Shown here: positions 1 through 7,927 of the stretch, one piece after another
How positions within the stretch are numbered: position 1 is the stretch's first letter
Layout of the letters: every line of letters begins with the position of its first letter
Origin: Lentisphaeria bacterium
GTDB taxonomy: Bacteria; Verrucomicrobiota; Lentisphaeria; Victivallales; UBA1829
Length of the DNA stretch: 61,657 nt
Direction: 5' to 3'
NCBI GenBank assembly: GCA_017963105.1
Contig: JAGCTY010000018.1
Location: 1-61,657, forward strand
Position numbers and translations under genes: made by a program
The notes under the pieces: generated by a model
What the model was told of the DNA's origin: nothing
Database searches by the model: none
The model's input: the letters and a program-made list of their open reading frames with translations, nothing else

Positions 1-1703
1 ACGGACTCGGATTTCTTGAGGCCGCCGATCACGAACTCCTCGGCTTCGGTACCGATCTGGAAAGTGGTGCCGGTCTGGGACTTGCTCATGCGGGCGGATC
101 CGTCGGCATTCCATCCGAGCAGGGAGATGCTGTCGAGGTCGAAGGTGATCTTGGCGGCCTTGGAGGTGACGACCGGGGTGACGCGGAGGTCGAACTTGAA
201 GCCGTCGGTGACCATCGGGTACTGGAGCCAGCCGTGGATGATGCCGGGCGCGGCGTTCGCGTTGTCCCAGTTGGTGTTGTAGTACGCGCCGTTGACGACG
301 GTGCCGTCGGCCTTGACATAGCCGGAGAGGAACTTGGCAAGCGGACTGGTCTTGGAGTCGTTGCCGTAGACGAGCGCGGAGACGTCGCCGTAGGTGTTCG
401 TGCCGGTCTGGGTGTTCATGGTGCGGAGCGTGTATCCGTCGGGCTTCATGATGGCCGTGGAGCCGGCGTCCTTGTAGAATTCCTTGAGCTTGGAGTACGG
501 CTGGATCTTCGTGATGGCTTCGCGGAGGATGGTGTCCGGGTTCGGATCGGTGTAGGCGAACTCGCCCGTGCCTTCGGCGATGGTCTTCGCGCCGGCGGTG
601 TAGAACGTGCGGTCATAGAAGAAGCCGGAGGCGACCTGGACGGTGGAGACGGTGCGGTTCTGCGCCACGATCTCGCCGCGGGCGAGGATTTTTGCCTTGC
701 CGATGGAGGTCATGAAGTCGAGGTAGCGGGTGTTCCACTTCGGATTGAAGTTCCAGTAGGAGACCTTGTTGAAACCGGTGTCCTGGACGCTGCTGGTGAA
801 GAAGGTTCCCCAGTTGCGGCTCATCATGGCTCCCGCGGAGAAGAGGTCGACGCCCTCGTTGTTCTTCCAGCTCTGGAAGTCGACGCCGATGCGGTCGTCG
901 TTCTCGGCGTAGATTTCGATCACGCGGTAGGAGATCTTGACCTCGGGGATCGGGCGGTCATAGCTCACGAGGAGCTTGCGCATGTCTTCCCAGGACCATT
1001 CAGGGGCGCAGACCACGAGCGCGTTGAGCTCGCCGTCGACCATGATCGTGCTGGGGGAGATTTCGAACTGCGGATCGAGGTCGGAGGAGCCGACTTTCAG
1101 GAGCATGTCGCGGAGGTTCGCGGCCTTGCTGGCGCGGGGGAAGTAGATGCGGGTGCCCGCGTCGCCGGAGTAGGTCAGGCCTTTGCGGTCGAGCGCGGCC
1201 ACGATGCTGTCGATGCCGCGTCCGTCCTCGTTGTCGCTGAAGCGGTATTCTTCGGCGGAGACGAGGACCACGCCCGTGCCGTCCTCGAACTTGACGGCGG
1301 TGGCCTGCGCGGGGCTCACGCTGACGCTGCGAGCGCCGACGGCGGCTTCAAGGTAGCTGCGGACCGCGTAGGGATCGGCGTTTTTGATCGTGTAGGGTTT
1401 CGTGATCACGAGCGGATCGGTGCTGTCGCGGATCACGGTGATCTCCTTCGTGCCGTCCTTCACGTCGATGTTAAGTTTCGCCTGGACGCTGGAGGGGGCG
1501 TAGCCGCCGCTCGGGGCGCCCTGGTCGCTCTTCGCGCCGCCGGGGATGGCCTGCGGGGTGACGGTGAACTGGGAGGGAACCTGAGCGCCTTCGAGGACGG
1601 TGACGTTCGGCGGAGGCTGCGGGAGCTGGTCGGTATTGCAGGAAGCCGCGAGGATTCCGGCGGCGAACGTCAGGATGATGGTTCTGTAGAGATTCGTTTT
1701 CAT
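1..1703 (-). CDS. Secretin-like outer-membrane lipoprotein, C-terminus cut by window edge
   Basis: The reading frame is open from an ATG at 1703 to the left edge, about 567 residues, with no stop. The N-terminus is a lipoprotein signal: a short hydrophobic stretch ending in LAAS-C, with Cys about residue 20, then a Pro/Gln-rich linker. A secretin N-type domain follows (ITKPYTIKNADPYAVRSYL..., ending VAALDRKG). The last visible residues EEFVIGGLKKSES match the start of the secretin gate region, where VIGGL is usual. Secretins form outer-membrane channels for type II/III secretion or type IV pili. The start lies three bases after the stop of the upstream secretin gene, so the two are co-transcribed. 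The missing C-terminus should hold the membrane beta-domain. The family call is fairly sure; the secretion system it belongs to is not visible. Confidence 0.75.
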   Translation of the reverse strand, partial: MKTNLYRTIILTFAAGILAASCNTDQLPQPPPNVTVLEGAQVPSQFTVTPQAIPGGAKSDQGAPSGGYAPSSVQAKLNIDVKDGTKEITVIRDSTDPLVITKPYTIKNADPYAVRSYLEAAVGARSVSVSPAQATAVKFEDGTGVVLVSAEEYRFSDNEDGRGIDSIVAALDRKGLTYSGDAGTRIYFPRASKAANLRDMLLKVGSSDLDPQFEISPSTIMVDGELNALVVCAPEWSWEDMRKLLVSYDRPIPEVKISYRVIEIYAENDDRIGVDFQSWKNNEGVDLFSAGAMMSRNWGTFFTSSVQDTGFNKVSYWNFNPKWNTRYLDFMTSIGKAKILARGEIVAQNRTVSTVQVASGFFYDRTFYTAGAKTIAEGTGEFAYTDPNPDTILREAITKIQPYSKLKEFYKDAGSTAIMKPDGYTLRTMNTQTGTNTYGDVSALVYGNDSKTSPLAKFLSGYVKADGTVVNGAYYNTNWDNANAAPGIIHGWLQYPMVTDGFKFDLRVTPVVTSKAAKITFDLDSISLLGWNADGSARMSKSQTGTTFQIGTEAEEFVIGGLKKSES

Positions 1704-1706
1704 GGA

Positions 1707-3329
1707 TCAGTCCTCGCTTTCTTCTTCGGCGTTCTGTTCCGCGGCGGACACTGCCTTGGGGGCGTCGTCTTCGCTGGCGCGGAAGGGATTCTCGATGCGG
1801 CGCTTCACGTCCTTGTTGACGCTTTCGGTCGGCGGGATGGCGTGTTTTTCATTGGGATAGAGCAGGACGGCTTCGGCGGTCACGATCACGTAGGTGCGTT
1901 CCTTGATGCTGGTGACGGTGCTGAAGAGGTATTTGATAACCGGGATGCGGCAGAGGATCGGGAGGCCGATGGTCTGCTCGACGTCGTTTTCCTTTTCGTA
2001 CACGGTCAGGACTTTTTCACGTTCGAGGCCGAGGGTGGCCGCGCCCGCGCAGAGTACATTGTTGCTGAGCTCGGCGCCGGTGTTGCCGCGCTCGACGACG
2101 TCCTTGAAGAACAGGGCGTAATCGAACATCACGCAGCCGTTCGCCTTGACCATCTGGCTATTGAGGTCGGAGGCGGCGTCGTCGACTTTATATCTTGAGT
2201 CGTATACTACATCGCCGGAAGCGTTTGCCTGCGGGAGGCAGATGAACGGGTTGATGATCTGGACGTCGAGCGCCGGGGGATTGGAGTACTTGTCACCGTT
2301 GTCGTCCTCGTAGTAGCTCTTTCCGACGAAGGTGCGGCCGAGCACGTTCTTGGCGATGTTCTGGTATTCCGGCTCCATGGACGCGCGGTAGATGAACGGA
2401 GCCTTGTCGGCAGCGGCTTCCTGCACGCTGCGGAGCATCGCGTACTCTTCGAGCGAACGGACCGGGGTGTTCACCATGGTCAGGGAGACGTTCGCCGTGA
2501 CGGCGGCGTTGCCGGACTGCTGGAGGCAGCGGATGAAGCTCATGTCGAACTGCGGCGCGGTGAAGAAACCCGCGTAGTCCCAGGTGGAGGTGGCGGCGAA
2601 GACCATGTCCTCGAGGGCCTGGTCGACGGCGAGGCGGCCGACGTTGTAGCTCAGGTTGAGCAGGTTCACGCCGGGGCCGTTCTTCCACGCCAGATAGTCG
2701 AAACCCCAGTCCTTGAGGTCGCTGTCGCGGAGTTCGTAGTAGTTCAGGCGGAGCGCGACCTGGGGCAGGGGACGGTCAAGCTCTTTTTCGATGAAATCGA
2801 GCGTGCCGCGGGCGGCGTCCGTCTGGTCGCGCCAGAAGATCGTGTTGGTTTCCTCGTTCACGTACGCCTTGCCGACGGACGTGCCGAGCGTCTTGTCGAT
2901 CAGCTCGGAGAATTCCTGTGCGGCGCGGTACTTCGGCGTGTAGGCGATGCGCGCCACACCGGTGCCCTGGATGCCCTTCTGCCCGGGCCGGTCGAGCGCG
3001 GCCACGATCTCGTCGACGTAGGGGAGGAAGTCCTTGCCCGTGGAGACGAGGATCGCGTCCTTTGCGTCCGGGGCGATGGCCGTGACGCGGCGGATCGTGG
3101 AGCTGCGGTTGTAGCGCTGGATGGCGGAGTTCACGAACGGCAGAATGGCCTCGGAGGTCACGTTCTTGAGTTCGTACACGCGGCTGTCGAAGCGGATTTG
3201 CGCGTCGTCCTGCTTCAGGTGAATCGTTCTGGCGGACGCGTCGTCCTGCGACGGTTCGTCTGCGGCGAGGGAGACGAGACAGAGCGTCCCCGCGGCCAGG
3301 CAGAGAAGAATTCTTGCGGTCTTGTTCAT
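1707..3329 (-). CDS. Secretin-like protein (GspD/PilQ-type)
   Basis: A 540-residue protein with a Sec signal peptide (hydrophobic segment about residues 5-22, cleavage near SLAA). Residues about 40-120 resemble a secretin N1/NolW-type domain (VYELKNVTSEAILPFV... ending IVAALDRPG). The C-terminal region carries the secretin signature GLPILCRIPVIKYLF, followed by TYVIVTAEAVLLYP. The end is acidic (EEESED). Secretins make ring channels in the outer membrane. This gene lies between a small lipoprotein gene (possibly a pilotin-like partner, inferred only from position) and a second secretin-like gene that starts three bases downstream. Two different secretin-like proteins in tandem is uncommon. 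No ATPase, pseudopilin or inner-membrane platform gene is in the window, so the exported substrate cannot be named. Confidence 0.8.
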   Translation of the reverse strand: MNKTARILLCLAAGTLCLVSLAADEPSQDDASARTIHLKQDDAQIRFDSRVYELKNVTSEAILPFVNSAIQRYNRSSTIRRVTAIAPDAKDAILVSTGKDFLPYVDEIVAALDRPGQKGIQGTGVARIAYTPKYRAAQEFSELIDKTLGTSVGKAYVNEETNTIFWRDQTDAARGTLDFIEKELDRPLPQVALRLNYYELRDSDLKDWGFDYLAWKNGPGVNLLNLSYNVGRLAVDQALEDMVFAATSTWDYAGFFTAPQFDMSFIRCLQQSGNAAVTANVSLTMVNTPVRSLEEYAMLRSVQEAAADKAPFIYRASMEPEYQNIAKNVLGRTFVGKSYYEDDNGDKYSNPPALDVQIINPFICLPQANASGDVVYDSRYKVDDAASDLNSQMVKANGCVMFDYALFFKDVVERGNTGAELSNNVLCAGAATLGLEREKVLTVYEKENDVEQTIGLPILCRIPVIKYLFSTVTSIKERTYVIVTAEAVLLYPNEKHAIPPTESVNKDVKRRIENPFRASEDDAPKAVSAAEQNAEEESED

Positions 3330-3392
3330 GTGTTTTCTTTGTTTGGGGTGAGGGGTATGTGTGTGGGTTGTTGCGAAAAAGGATATGCGAAG

Positions 3393-3406
3393 GCGCTCCG
3401 GAGCGC
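3393..3406. repeat. Perfect 14-base palindrome in the lipoprotein-secretin gap
   Basis: GCGCTCCGGAGCGC is self-complementary and lies in the 143-base gap between the lipoprotein gene and the secretin gene on the minus strand. No T-run follows it directly on that strand, so it looks more like an mRNA-processing or partial-attenuation hairpin than a full terminator. Its role is inferred. Confidence 0.4.
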
Positions 3407-3472
3407 GGGGTTCCGTTTTGTTCGTGTTATGTTTGTGTGTGGGAGGCCCGGGAGCGCGGTCCGTGCGGGAGA

Positions 3473-3955
3473 TCAGAGGAAATTGAAGCCGACGATGATC
3501 ACGTCGCCCTTGGTGTCGTGTCCGGCGAGGACGCGGAACAGCGCTTCGCTGTAGTATTCCTTGTTCTCTTTGTTCTTGAGCACGAAACGGACCTTCCAGA
3601 TGTACGGGGTGATCGCGATGTGTTCGAGCGCGGTCACGAAGCTGAACGAGACGGGTTCGCCGAGGGTTTCGGTGATGACCTTGCGCGAGAGCTCGAACTT
3701 GTCCTTGCCGAACTCCTCCTTCATCTCGGGCGAGAGCAGGGCGATGAAGCCCGACGCGTCGTTCTTCAGAAACGCTTCCAGCAGCTTGCGCGAGTATTCG
3801 CGTTCCTCGGCCTGTTCGAAGCTGAGTTCGGCGTCGGCGGGATCGGGCGGGAGTTCACGGATGGTCGTGCAGGCGGAGACGGCTCCGGCGAGGAAGACGG
3901 CGGCGAGAAGGGAGACGGAGAAGCGGGAGATGCGTGAGAAGAAGGTCATTGGCAT
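3473..3955 (-). CDS. Small lipoprotein of unknown function
   Basis: A 160-residue protein with a clear lipoprotein signal: basic N-terminus, hydrophobic core and lipobox AGAVSAC. The mature part is charged, with helix-rich sequence first (EQAEEREYSRKLLEAFL) and then a segment with alternating strands (ITPYIWKVRFVLK). The size and ending resemble small NTF2-like/DUF4878-type lipoproteins, but I cannot assign a family. A second ATG two codons in is equally possible as start. It is the first gene of the minus-strand unit leading into two secretin-like genes, so it may assist their assembly; that is inference from position. A TTGACT-17-TATATT promoter lies upstream. Confidence 0.7.
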   Translation of the reverse strand: MPMTFFSRISRFSVSLLAAVFLAGAVSACTTIRELPPDPADAELSFEQAEEREYSRKLLEAFLKNDASGFIALLSPEMKEEFGKDKFELSRKVITETLGEPVSFSFVTALEHIAITPYIWKVRFVLKNKENKEYYSEALFRVLAGHDTKGDVIIVGFNFL

Positions 3956-4007
3956 GGTCTCTTTTCTGGAAAGTGTCTTTTGTGAAAAATAGTTTTAACT
4001 AAAAGAT

Positions 4008-4036
4008 AATATACATGAAAGAAGTTAAAAAGTCAA
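4008..4036 (-). promoter_or_regulatory. Predicted sigma-70 promoter of the lipoprotein-secretin unit
   Basis: On the minus strand, TTGACT (4036-4031) and TATATT (4013-4008) are separated by 17 bases. They lie about 55 bases upstream of the lipoprotein start, inside the 379-base divergent gap 3956-4334. That gap otherwise holds only the opposing promoter at 4181-4208; a short plus-strand frame at 4015-4287 has no recognisable content. Confidence 0.6.
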
Positions 4037-4180
4037 ACAAAAATCAGCGGAAACTCCGTTTTTTTCACGGATATCCCATAAATAACCGAAAGCCTGGCAA
4101 AAAGAGACCCCATAATGCCTCCCTGCCGCAGGATGGAGGCGGACATGGGGCTTCCCCGCCGAATACGGCGGAGACAAGCC

Positions 4181-4208
4181 TTGAAAAGATACTGAAAGAT
4201 GCTATAGT
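4181..4208 (+). promoter_or_regulatory. Predicted sigma-70 promoter of the peptidase gene
   Basis: TTGAAA (4181-4186), a 16-base spacer and TATAGT (4203-4208). The start codon is at 4335 with a GGAAAG ribosome-binding site about 12 bases before it, leaving a leader of roughly 120 bases. Confidence 0.5.
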
Positions 4209-4334
4209 ATTCCATCGCGGGAATCCCTGTGTCCTTTATTTGTGGACAGGCCGTTTTCGTTATGCGTGGATTCCGAGTTTGCGATGAACCCGTTTTTTAC
4301 CAGTCTGCGGTAAAGGAAAGAGCGAACGATCAAA

Positions 4335-5168
4335 ATGCCCCGGCAACCGATTCCCGATTTGTTTGCCATCCTCGACCAGGTCATGCGGATCTGCCGTGAC
4401 AACGGAAGACAATTCACCGACACCGGCCGCCTCGACGAGATTCAGCGGCTCCTGTGGAACACCCGATACAGGCGGATCAATCCGCAGGGGCTTTTTCACC
4501 TCTATGCGACCCGGCCGCCTGATCAGATCGAAGGCCCCGTCATTCTCGTTACCTCGCACGTGGACTGCGAAGAGGGAATCTCGCGCTGTTTCTGCGAGGC
4601 CGCAGGGGAGGGCCTGCTCCGGGGGACGTTCGACAACGCCGCCACGAACGCGGCGATATTGTCCCTGATGCTGGAACGCTCTCTCCCGGACAGCATCCTG
4701 GTCGCCTTCACGGGAGATGAGGAGGCGAGTTCTCGCGGGATCACCGAAACGGTCCGCTTTCTCCGGGACCGGCACATCGACATCGATTATGCGGTCGTTC
4801 TTGATGTCACCGACATGGGCTGGGATGAACACGCGGGATTCACGGTCGAGAACAATTTCTGGGACGCCTCCCTCGGCAAAAAGGTGATCGAACGGGTCGG
4901 ACGCCTGAACGCGGAGTGGCGCTTCGTGCCGGAAGCCCCGGAGGATATTCCGCCTTACGTTCCTCCGGAGCGGGTGATCCCCTGCGAGGCGGAGCCGGAC
5001 GAATCCTGGCAACTCGACGAACTGGAAGTTCCCTGCTTCAGTCTTTGCCTTCCCGTTTGCGGTGAGATGCACTGTGACATCGGAGTGCTGGCGGGGAGGG
5101 AATCCTTTGCGGTCTATCGGAAAGCTCTCGGGGCAATCCTCGGGGATGCATCGTCACAACCGATGTAG
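4335..5168 (+). CDS. M28/M42-like zinc metallopeptidase
   Basis: A 277-residue cytoplasmic protein with no signal peptide. The metal-binding and catalytic residues of the co-catalytic zinc aminopeptidase fold appear in the expected order: H75-x-D77 (TSHVDCEE), D100 (GTFDNAATNAA), the E129-E130 pair (FTGDEEASS), D157/D160 (VLDVTDMG) and H246 (GEMHCDIG). Such enzymes remove N-terminal or C-terminal residues or process small peptides. The substrate cannot be told. The protein is shorter than most M42 aminopeptidases and lacks an obvious dimerisation insert. It is a single-gene unit with its own promoter and converges on rsmI. The stop codon lies inside a short repeated palindromic element, so the last codons (QPM) come from that repeat. 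Confidence 0.75.
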   Translation: MPRQPIPDLFAILDQVMRICRDNGRQFTDTGRLDEIQRLLWNTRYRRINPQGLFHLYATRPPDQIEGPVILVTSHVDCEEGISRCFCEAAGEGLLRGTFDNAATNAAILSLMLERSLPDSILVAFTGDEEASSRGITETVRFLRDRHIDIDYAVVLDVTDMGWDEHAGFTVENNFWDASLGKKVIERVGRLNAEWRFVPEAPEDIPPYVPPERVIPCEAEPDESWQLDELEVPCFSLCLPVCGEMHCDIGVLAGRESFAVYRKALGAILGDASSQPM

Positions 5169-5235
5169 TGCGCGGTTCCGCTCGCGCGCTGAGGACAGGT
5201 TTCCACCGATGCAGTGCGCGGCTACGCTTGCGCAC
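5160..5235. repeat. Pair of REP-like palindromic repeats
   Basis: Two related 30-base units lie at 5160-5189 and 5206-5235, both beginning CCGATG(T/C)AGTGCGCGG. The second contains a perfect GTGCGC...GCGCAC hairpin (5214-5235). A third relative with three mismatches over 22 bases lies in opposite orientation at 17166-17187. The pair fills the convergent gap between the peptidase gene and rsmI, where such hairpins could protect or end both transcripts. Confidence 0.6.
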
Positions 5236-5273
5236 GGGAAACAGAAAAAATGCGAGGGGAGGTTGAGGAGGAA

Positions 5274-6026
5274 TCAGTCTTCCGCGGAGTCGCCTTCCGG
5301 ACCGGAGGCCCGGTCGTCGTCCGCGCGGTCCGAAGCGTCGCGCGCGTCGATCACGAGCACGCATTCGCCTTTCCAGTTGACCTTCTTCGCCTGTTCGGCA
5401 AGCTGCGATGCCGGGCCGCGGAGTATCTGTTCATGGATCTTGGTCGCCTCGCGGACGAGCGCGAGCGGGGTGTCCGGGCCGACGATCTCGCTGACCTCGG
5501 AGAGGAGTTTTGCGATGCGGAACGGGGATTCGAAGACGACCGCGGTGCGTTTGTCGGCGGCGATGCGTTCGAGCTCGGCGCGGCGGCGTCCGCTTTTGAC
5601 GGGGACGAACCCGTGGAACGTGAAATGGTCGGAGGGGAGGGCGCTGGCGGAGATCGCGAAGGTCAGGGCGGAGACGCCGGGAATGATGACCGGTTCGATG
5701 CCTGCCTCGACGGCGGCGCGGATGAGCATGAATCCGGGGTCGGCGATGCACGGGGTGCCGGCGTCGCTCACGAGCGCGGCGGTCAGGCCGTCCTGAATGC
5801 GCCGGATGAGGGCGGGAGTCCGTGCATGTTCGTTGAAGATATGGTAGGATTCCAGCGGTTTTCTGATGTCGAAATGCTGGAGCAGGATGGCCGTGCGGCG
5901 CGTGTCCTCCGCGAGGATGAGGTCGGCCTCTTTCAGGATGCGGAGCGCGCGGAGCGTGATGTCCTCAAGATTGCCGATGGGCGTGGCGACGATGTAGAGC
6001 GTGCCTGAGGCGGGACGTTCGGCCAT
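5274..6026 (-). CDS. rsmI: 16S rRNA (cytidine-1402-2'-O)-methyltransferase
   Basis: A 250-residue protein of the tetrapyrrole-methylase fold, the usual shape of RsmI. Diagnostic stretches are TLYIVATPIGNLEDIT at the N-terminus, AEDTRRT, LVSDAGTPCIADPG and the PSDHFTFHGFVP segment. RsmI adds a 2'-O-methyl group to C1402 in the ribosomal P site using S-adenosylmethionine; its usual partner RsmH is also in the window at 15084-16070. The last 20 residues are an acidic tail (DRADDDRASGPEGDSAED) beyond the family core. The gene follows a 71-residue protein by 20 bases and is probably transcribed with it. Confidence 0.95.
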   Translation of the reverse strand: MAERPASGTLYIVATPIGNLEDITLRALRILKEADLILAEDTRRTAILLQHFDIRKPLESYHIFNEHARTPALIRRIQDGLTAALVSDAGTPCIADPGFMLIRAAVEAGIEPVIIPGVSALTFAISASALPSDHFTFHGFVPVKSGRRRAELERIAADKRTAVVFESPFRIAKLLSEVSEIVGPDTPLALVREATKIHEQILRGPASQLAEQAKKVNWKGECVLVIDARDASDRADDDRASGPEGDSAED

Positions 6027-6046
6027 GGAAGAGGAGACTCCGCAAC

Positions 6047-6262
6047 TCAGCGGTGCTCGAAGAACTCGGATTTTTTCTGTTCGAGGAGGAGGCCGACGCG
6101 GTCGAGGTCGATGGGGGTATAGCCATTTTCCTCAAGATAGGCGCAGAATTCGAGCCAGTCCGTATGGTTCCATTCGCCATTGTGACGGGTGACGAAATCC
6201 TGTGCGAGGCTGGTTTTCGCCAGTCTCGCCAAATTTTTTTCGGCAATGGATGAAGAAGACAT
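6047..6262 (-). CDS. Small conserved-looking protein of unknown function
   Basis: A 71-residue soluble protein, rich in charged and aromatic residues (HNGEWNHTDWLEFCAYLEENGY), with no signal peptide. A ribosome-binding site AGAGGTG precedes the ATG, and a TTGCTT-16-TATATT promoter lies about 40 bases upstream. Together these support a real gene despite its size. It sits 20 bases before rsmI in the same direction. I do not recognise the family; the sequence suggests a small helical domain. Confidence 0.7.
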   Translation of the reverse strand: MSSSSIAEKNLARLAKTSLAQDFVTRHNGEWNHTDWLEFCAYLEENGYTPIDLDRVGLLLEQKKSEFFEHR

Positions 6263-6301
6263 TAGACTTACACCTCTTGGTTTTTACAAAACGGAGTAAA
6301 T

Positions 6302-6329
6302 AATATACACCGGAAACGGAAAAAAGCAA
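6302..6329 (-). promoter_or_regulatory. Predicted promoter of the small gene-rsmI unit
   Basis: Minus strand TTGCTT (6329-6324), 16-base spacer, TATATT (6307-6302). It lies in the 272-base gap between this unit and the end of folC. The rest of that gap is T-rich and A-rich without a convincing gene. Confidence 0.6.
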
Positions 6330-6534
6330 GAAAAACGAAAGTTTTTTTCGGAAAAAAAGTTTTTGTGCTACAGCGGGTTTGAAAAAGAAATATCTTACTG
6401 TTTCAGAGTTTTTTTCATACTTTTTTGAGCATGTTTCAGGCGAGGGAAATGAAGCCGGGGCAGGTGGTTCCGGCCGTTTTCCCGACGGCGTCGGAGCGTC
6501 GTTCGTCTCGGAGCGCCGTTCCGCCCCCAGTTCG

Positions 6535-7818
6535 TCAGCGAACCGTGATGCCGAGACGCGCCAGGACGTCGCCGCAGAGATGCAGCGAGCCGCAGAGGAC
6601 GGTCGGGCACATAGGATCGAGCGATTCGAGCGCACGGTCCAGGGCGGAGTCGGAGGCGGGGATGCCCGGCGCGATGCGGGTGAGCTCGGATTCGAGCTCG
6701 GCGGCGGACTTGCTGGGACGGCTGGAGTCCGGTTGCACGAAAACGAACTCGGTCGCGAGCGGCGCGAGCACACGGAGACTGCCGAGCGTGTCCTTGTCGG
6801 AGAACGCCCCGAAAATGAAGCGGAACTTCCGCCCGGGGAAGACTTCGCGGAGCGTTTCCGCGAGCACGCCGATGCCTTCCGGGTTGTGCGCGCCGTCCAG
6901 CACGAGCCCGAACTCGGGATACAGGTCGAAGCGCCCCTGCCAGACCGTCCGGCGGAGGCCGTCGATCGCCGCGGCGAAGTTGAATCCTCCGAGGTCGGCC
7001 AGGCAGCGCAGGACGGAGAACGCGAGCGCGGCGTTCCTGCGCTGGTGGGGACCCGCCAGCCTGAGCGAGAGCGGGACGTCGTCGAACGTGAAACGCTGCT
7101 CCACGGCGCGGCCACCGTCGAGCAGGCGGACGCAGTCGGGCGCGGACGGCTCGGGCGGGATGCGGAACGGCGCGCCGAGCTCGGCGGCGCGGAATCCGAT
7201 CACGTTCCGGGCGGGAACCGGGGTGCCGGAGGAACAGTATACTGGGACGCCGGGCTTCACGATGCCGGCTTTTTCGCCCGCGATCTTCTGGATCGTGTCT
7301 CCGAGGTATTGCGCGTGCTCCATAGAGATGCCGGTGACGACGGAAACGAGCGGCGTGACGATGTTGGTCGCGTCCAGCCTGCCGCCCATGCCGACTTCCC
7401 ACACCACATAATCGCAACGCGCGCGAGCGAAGAGCAGCGCTGCGATGAGCGTCGTGACCTCGAAATAGGTCGGTTTCATGCCGTCCTGCTCCAGCTTCGC
7501 GACGGCGGGCAGGACGACGTCCTGAACGGCGCAGAGGTCGTCCTCCGAAACGGGACGCCCGTCGATACGGAAGCGTTCGCACGGGGAGACGAGGTGCGGC
7601 GAGGAGTAGAATCCTGTGCGGAACCCCGCGGCGCGGAGTCCGGATTCGATCATGGCGCAGACGGATCCTTTGCCGTTGCTGCCGGCCACGTGGATGAACT
7701 TGAGGCCGCGCTCGGGCGACCCGGCGGTGAGGAAAAGTGCACGCGTCTGGTCGAGGCCGAGCTTGATGCCGAAGAACTCAAGCGAGGCCAGCCAGTCGAG
7801 GAATTGACGGTTCGTCAT
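6535..7818 (-). CDS. folC: Folylpolyglutamate synthase / dihydrofolate synthase
   Basis: A Mur-ligase-family enzyme of 427 residues from the ATG at 7818. An in-frame start 33 codons upstream is unlikely because the family begins with the YLDWL-like segment seen here as MTNRQFLDWLASLEFFGIKLGL. The ATP-binding loop is VAGSNGKGSVCAM (GSNGKGS at residues 46-52). It is followed by the folate-binding SSPHLVSPCERFRIDG and later LDGAHNPEGI, all typical. The enzyme adds glutamate to folates, and often also makes dihydrofolate from dihydropteroate. It is last in the likely hisF-sel1-tolB-folC run, although a repeat-bearing 109-base gap separates it from tolB. Confidence 0.93.
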   Translation of the reverse strand: MTNRQFLDWLASLEFFGIKLGLDQTRALFLTAGSPERGLKFIHVAGSNGKGSVCAMIESGLRAAGFRTGFYSSPHLVSPCERFRIDGRPVSEDDLCAVQDVVLPAVAKLEQDGMKPTYFEVTTLIAALLFARARCDYVVWEVGMGGRLDATNIVTPLVSVVTGISMEHAQYLGDTIQKIAGEKAGIVKPGVPVYCSSGTPVPARNVIGFRAAELGAPFRIPPEPSAPDCVRLLDGGRAVEQRFTFDDVPLSLRLAGPHQRRNAALAFSVLRCLADLGGFNFAAAIDGLRRTVWQGRFDLYPEFGLVLDGAHNPEGIGVLAETLREVFPGRKFRFIFGAFSDKDTLGSLRVLAPLATEFVFVQPDSSRPSKSAAELESELTRIAPGIPASDSALDRALESLDPMCPTVLCGSLHLCGDVLARLGITVR

Positions 7819-7862
7819 GGCTGCGGAACAAATGCTTTCTTTGCGCGGGGCGATCAATTCGG

Positions 7863-7927
7863 ATACTGTATCGGCATGTTTCGTGTGCCCGGGCGGAGCC
7901 GGACACCGTATCGGCACACTCTGTGTG
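7863..7927. repeat. Two imperfect tandem copies of a roughly 40-base hairpin element
   Basis: GTATCGGCA recurs at 7868-7876 and 7908-7916, each followed by a CACAC/GTGTG-type stretch, so the unit is repeated with a 40-base period. Between them, 7883-7906 folds GTGT...ACAC around a GCGGAGCC core and resembles, more loosely, the REP-like elements at 5160-5235 and 17166-17187. It lies between tolB and folC. Confidence 0.45.

Noticed and set aside
234..2198. A 654-residue plus-strand open frame over the secretin genes
   Set aside because: The opposite strand gives two secretin-like proteins with signal peptides; this frame is a compositional shadow.
4015..4287. A 90-residue plus-strand frame upstream of the peptidase gene
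   Set aside because: No ribosome-binding site or recognisable content, and it overlaps the promoters of both flanking units.
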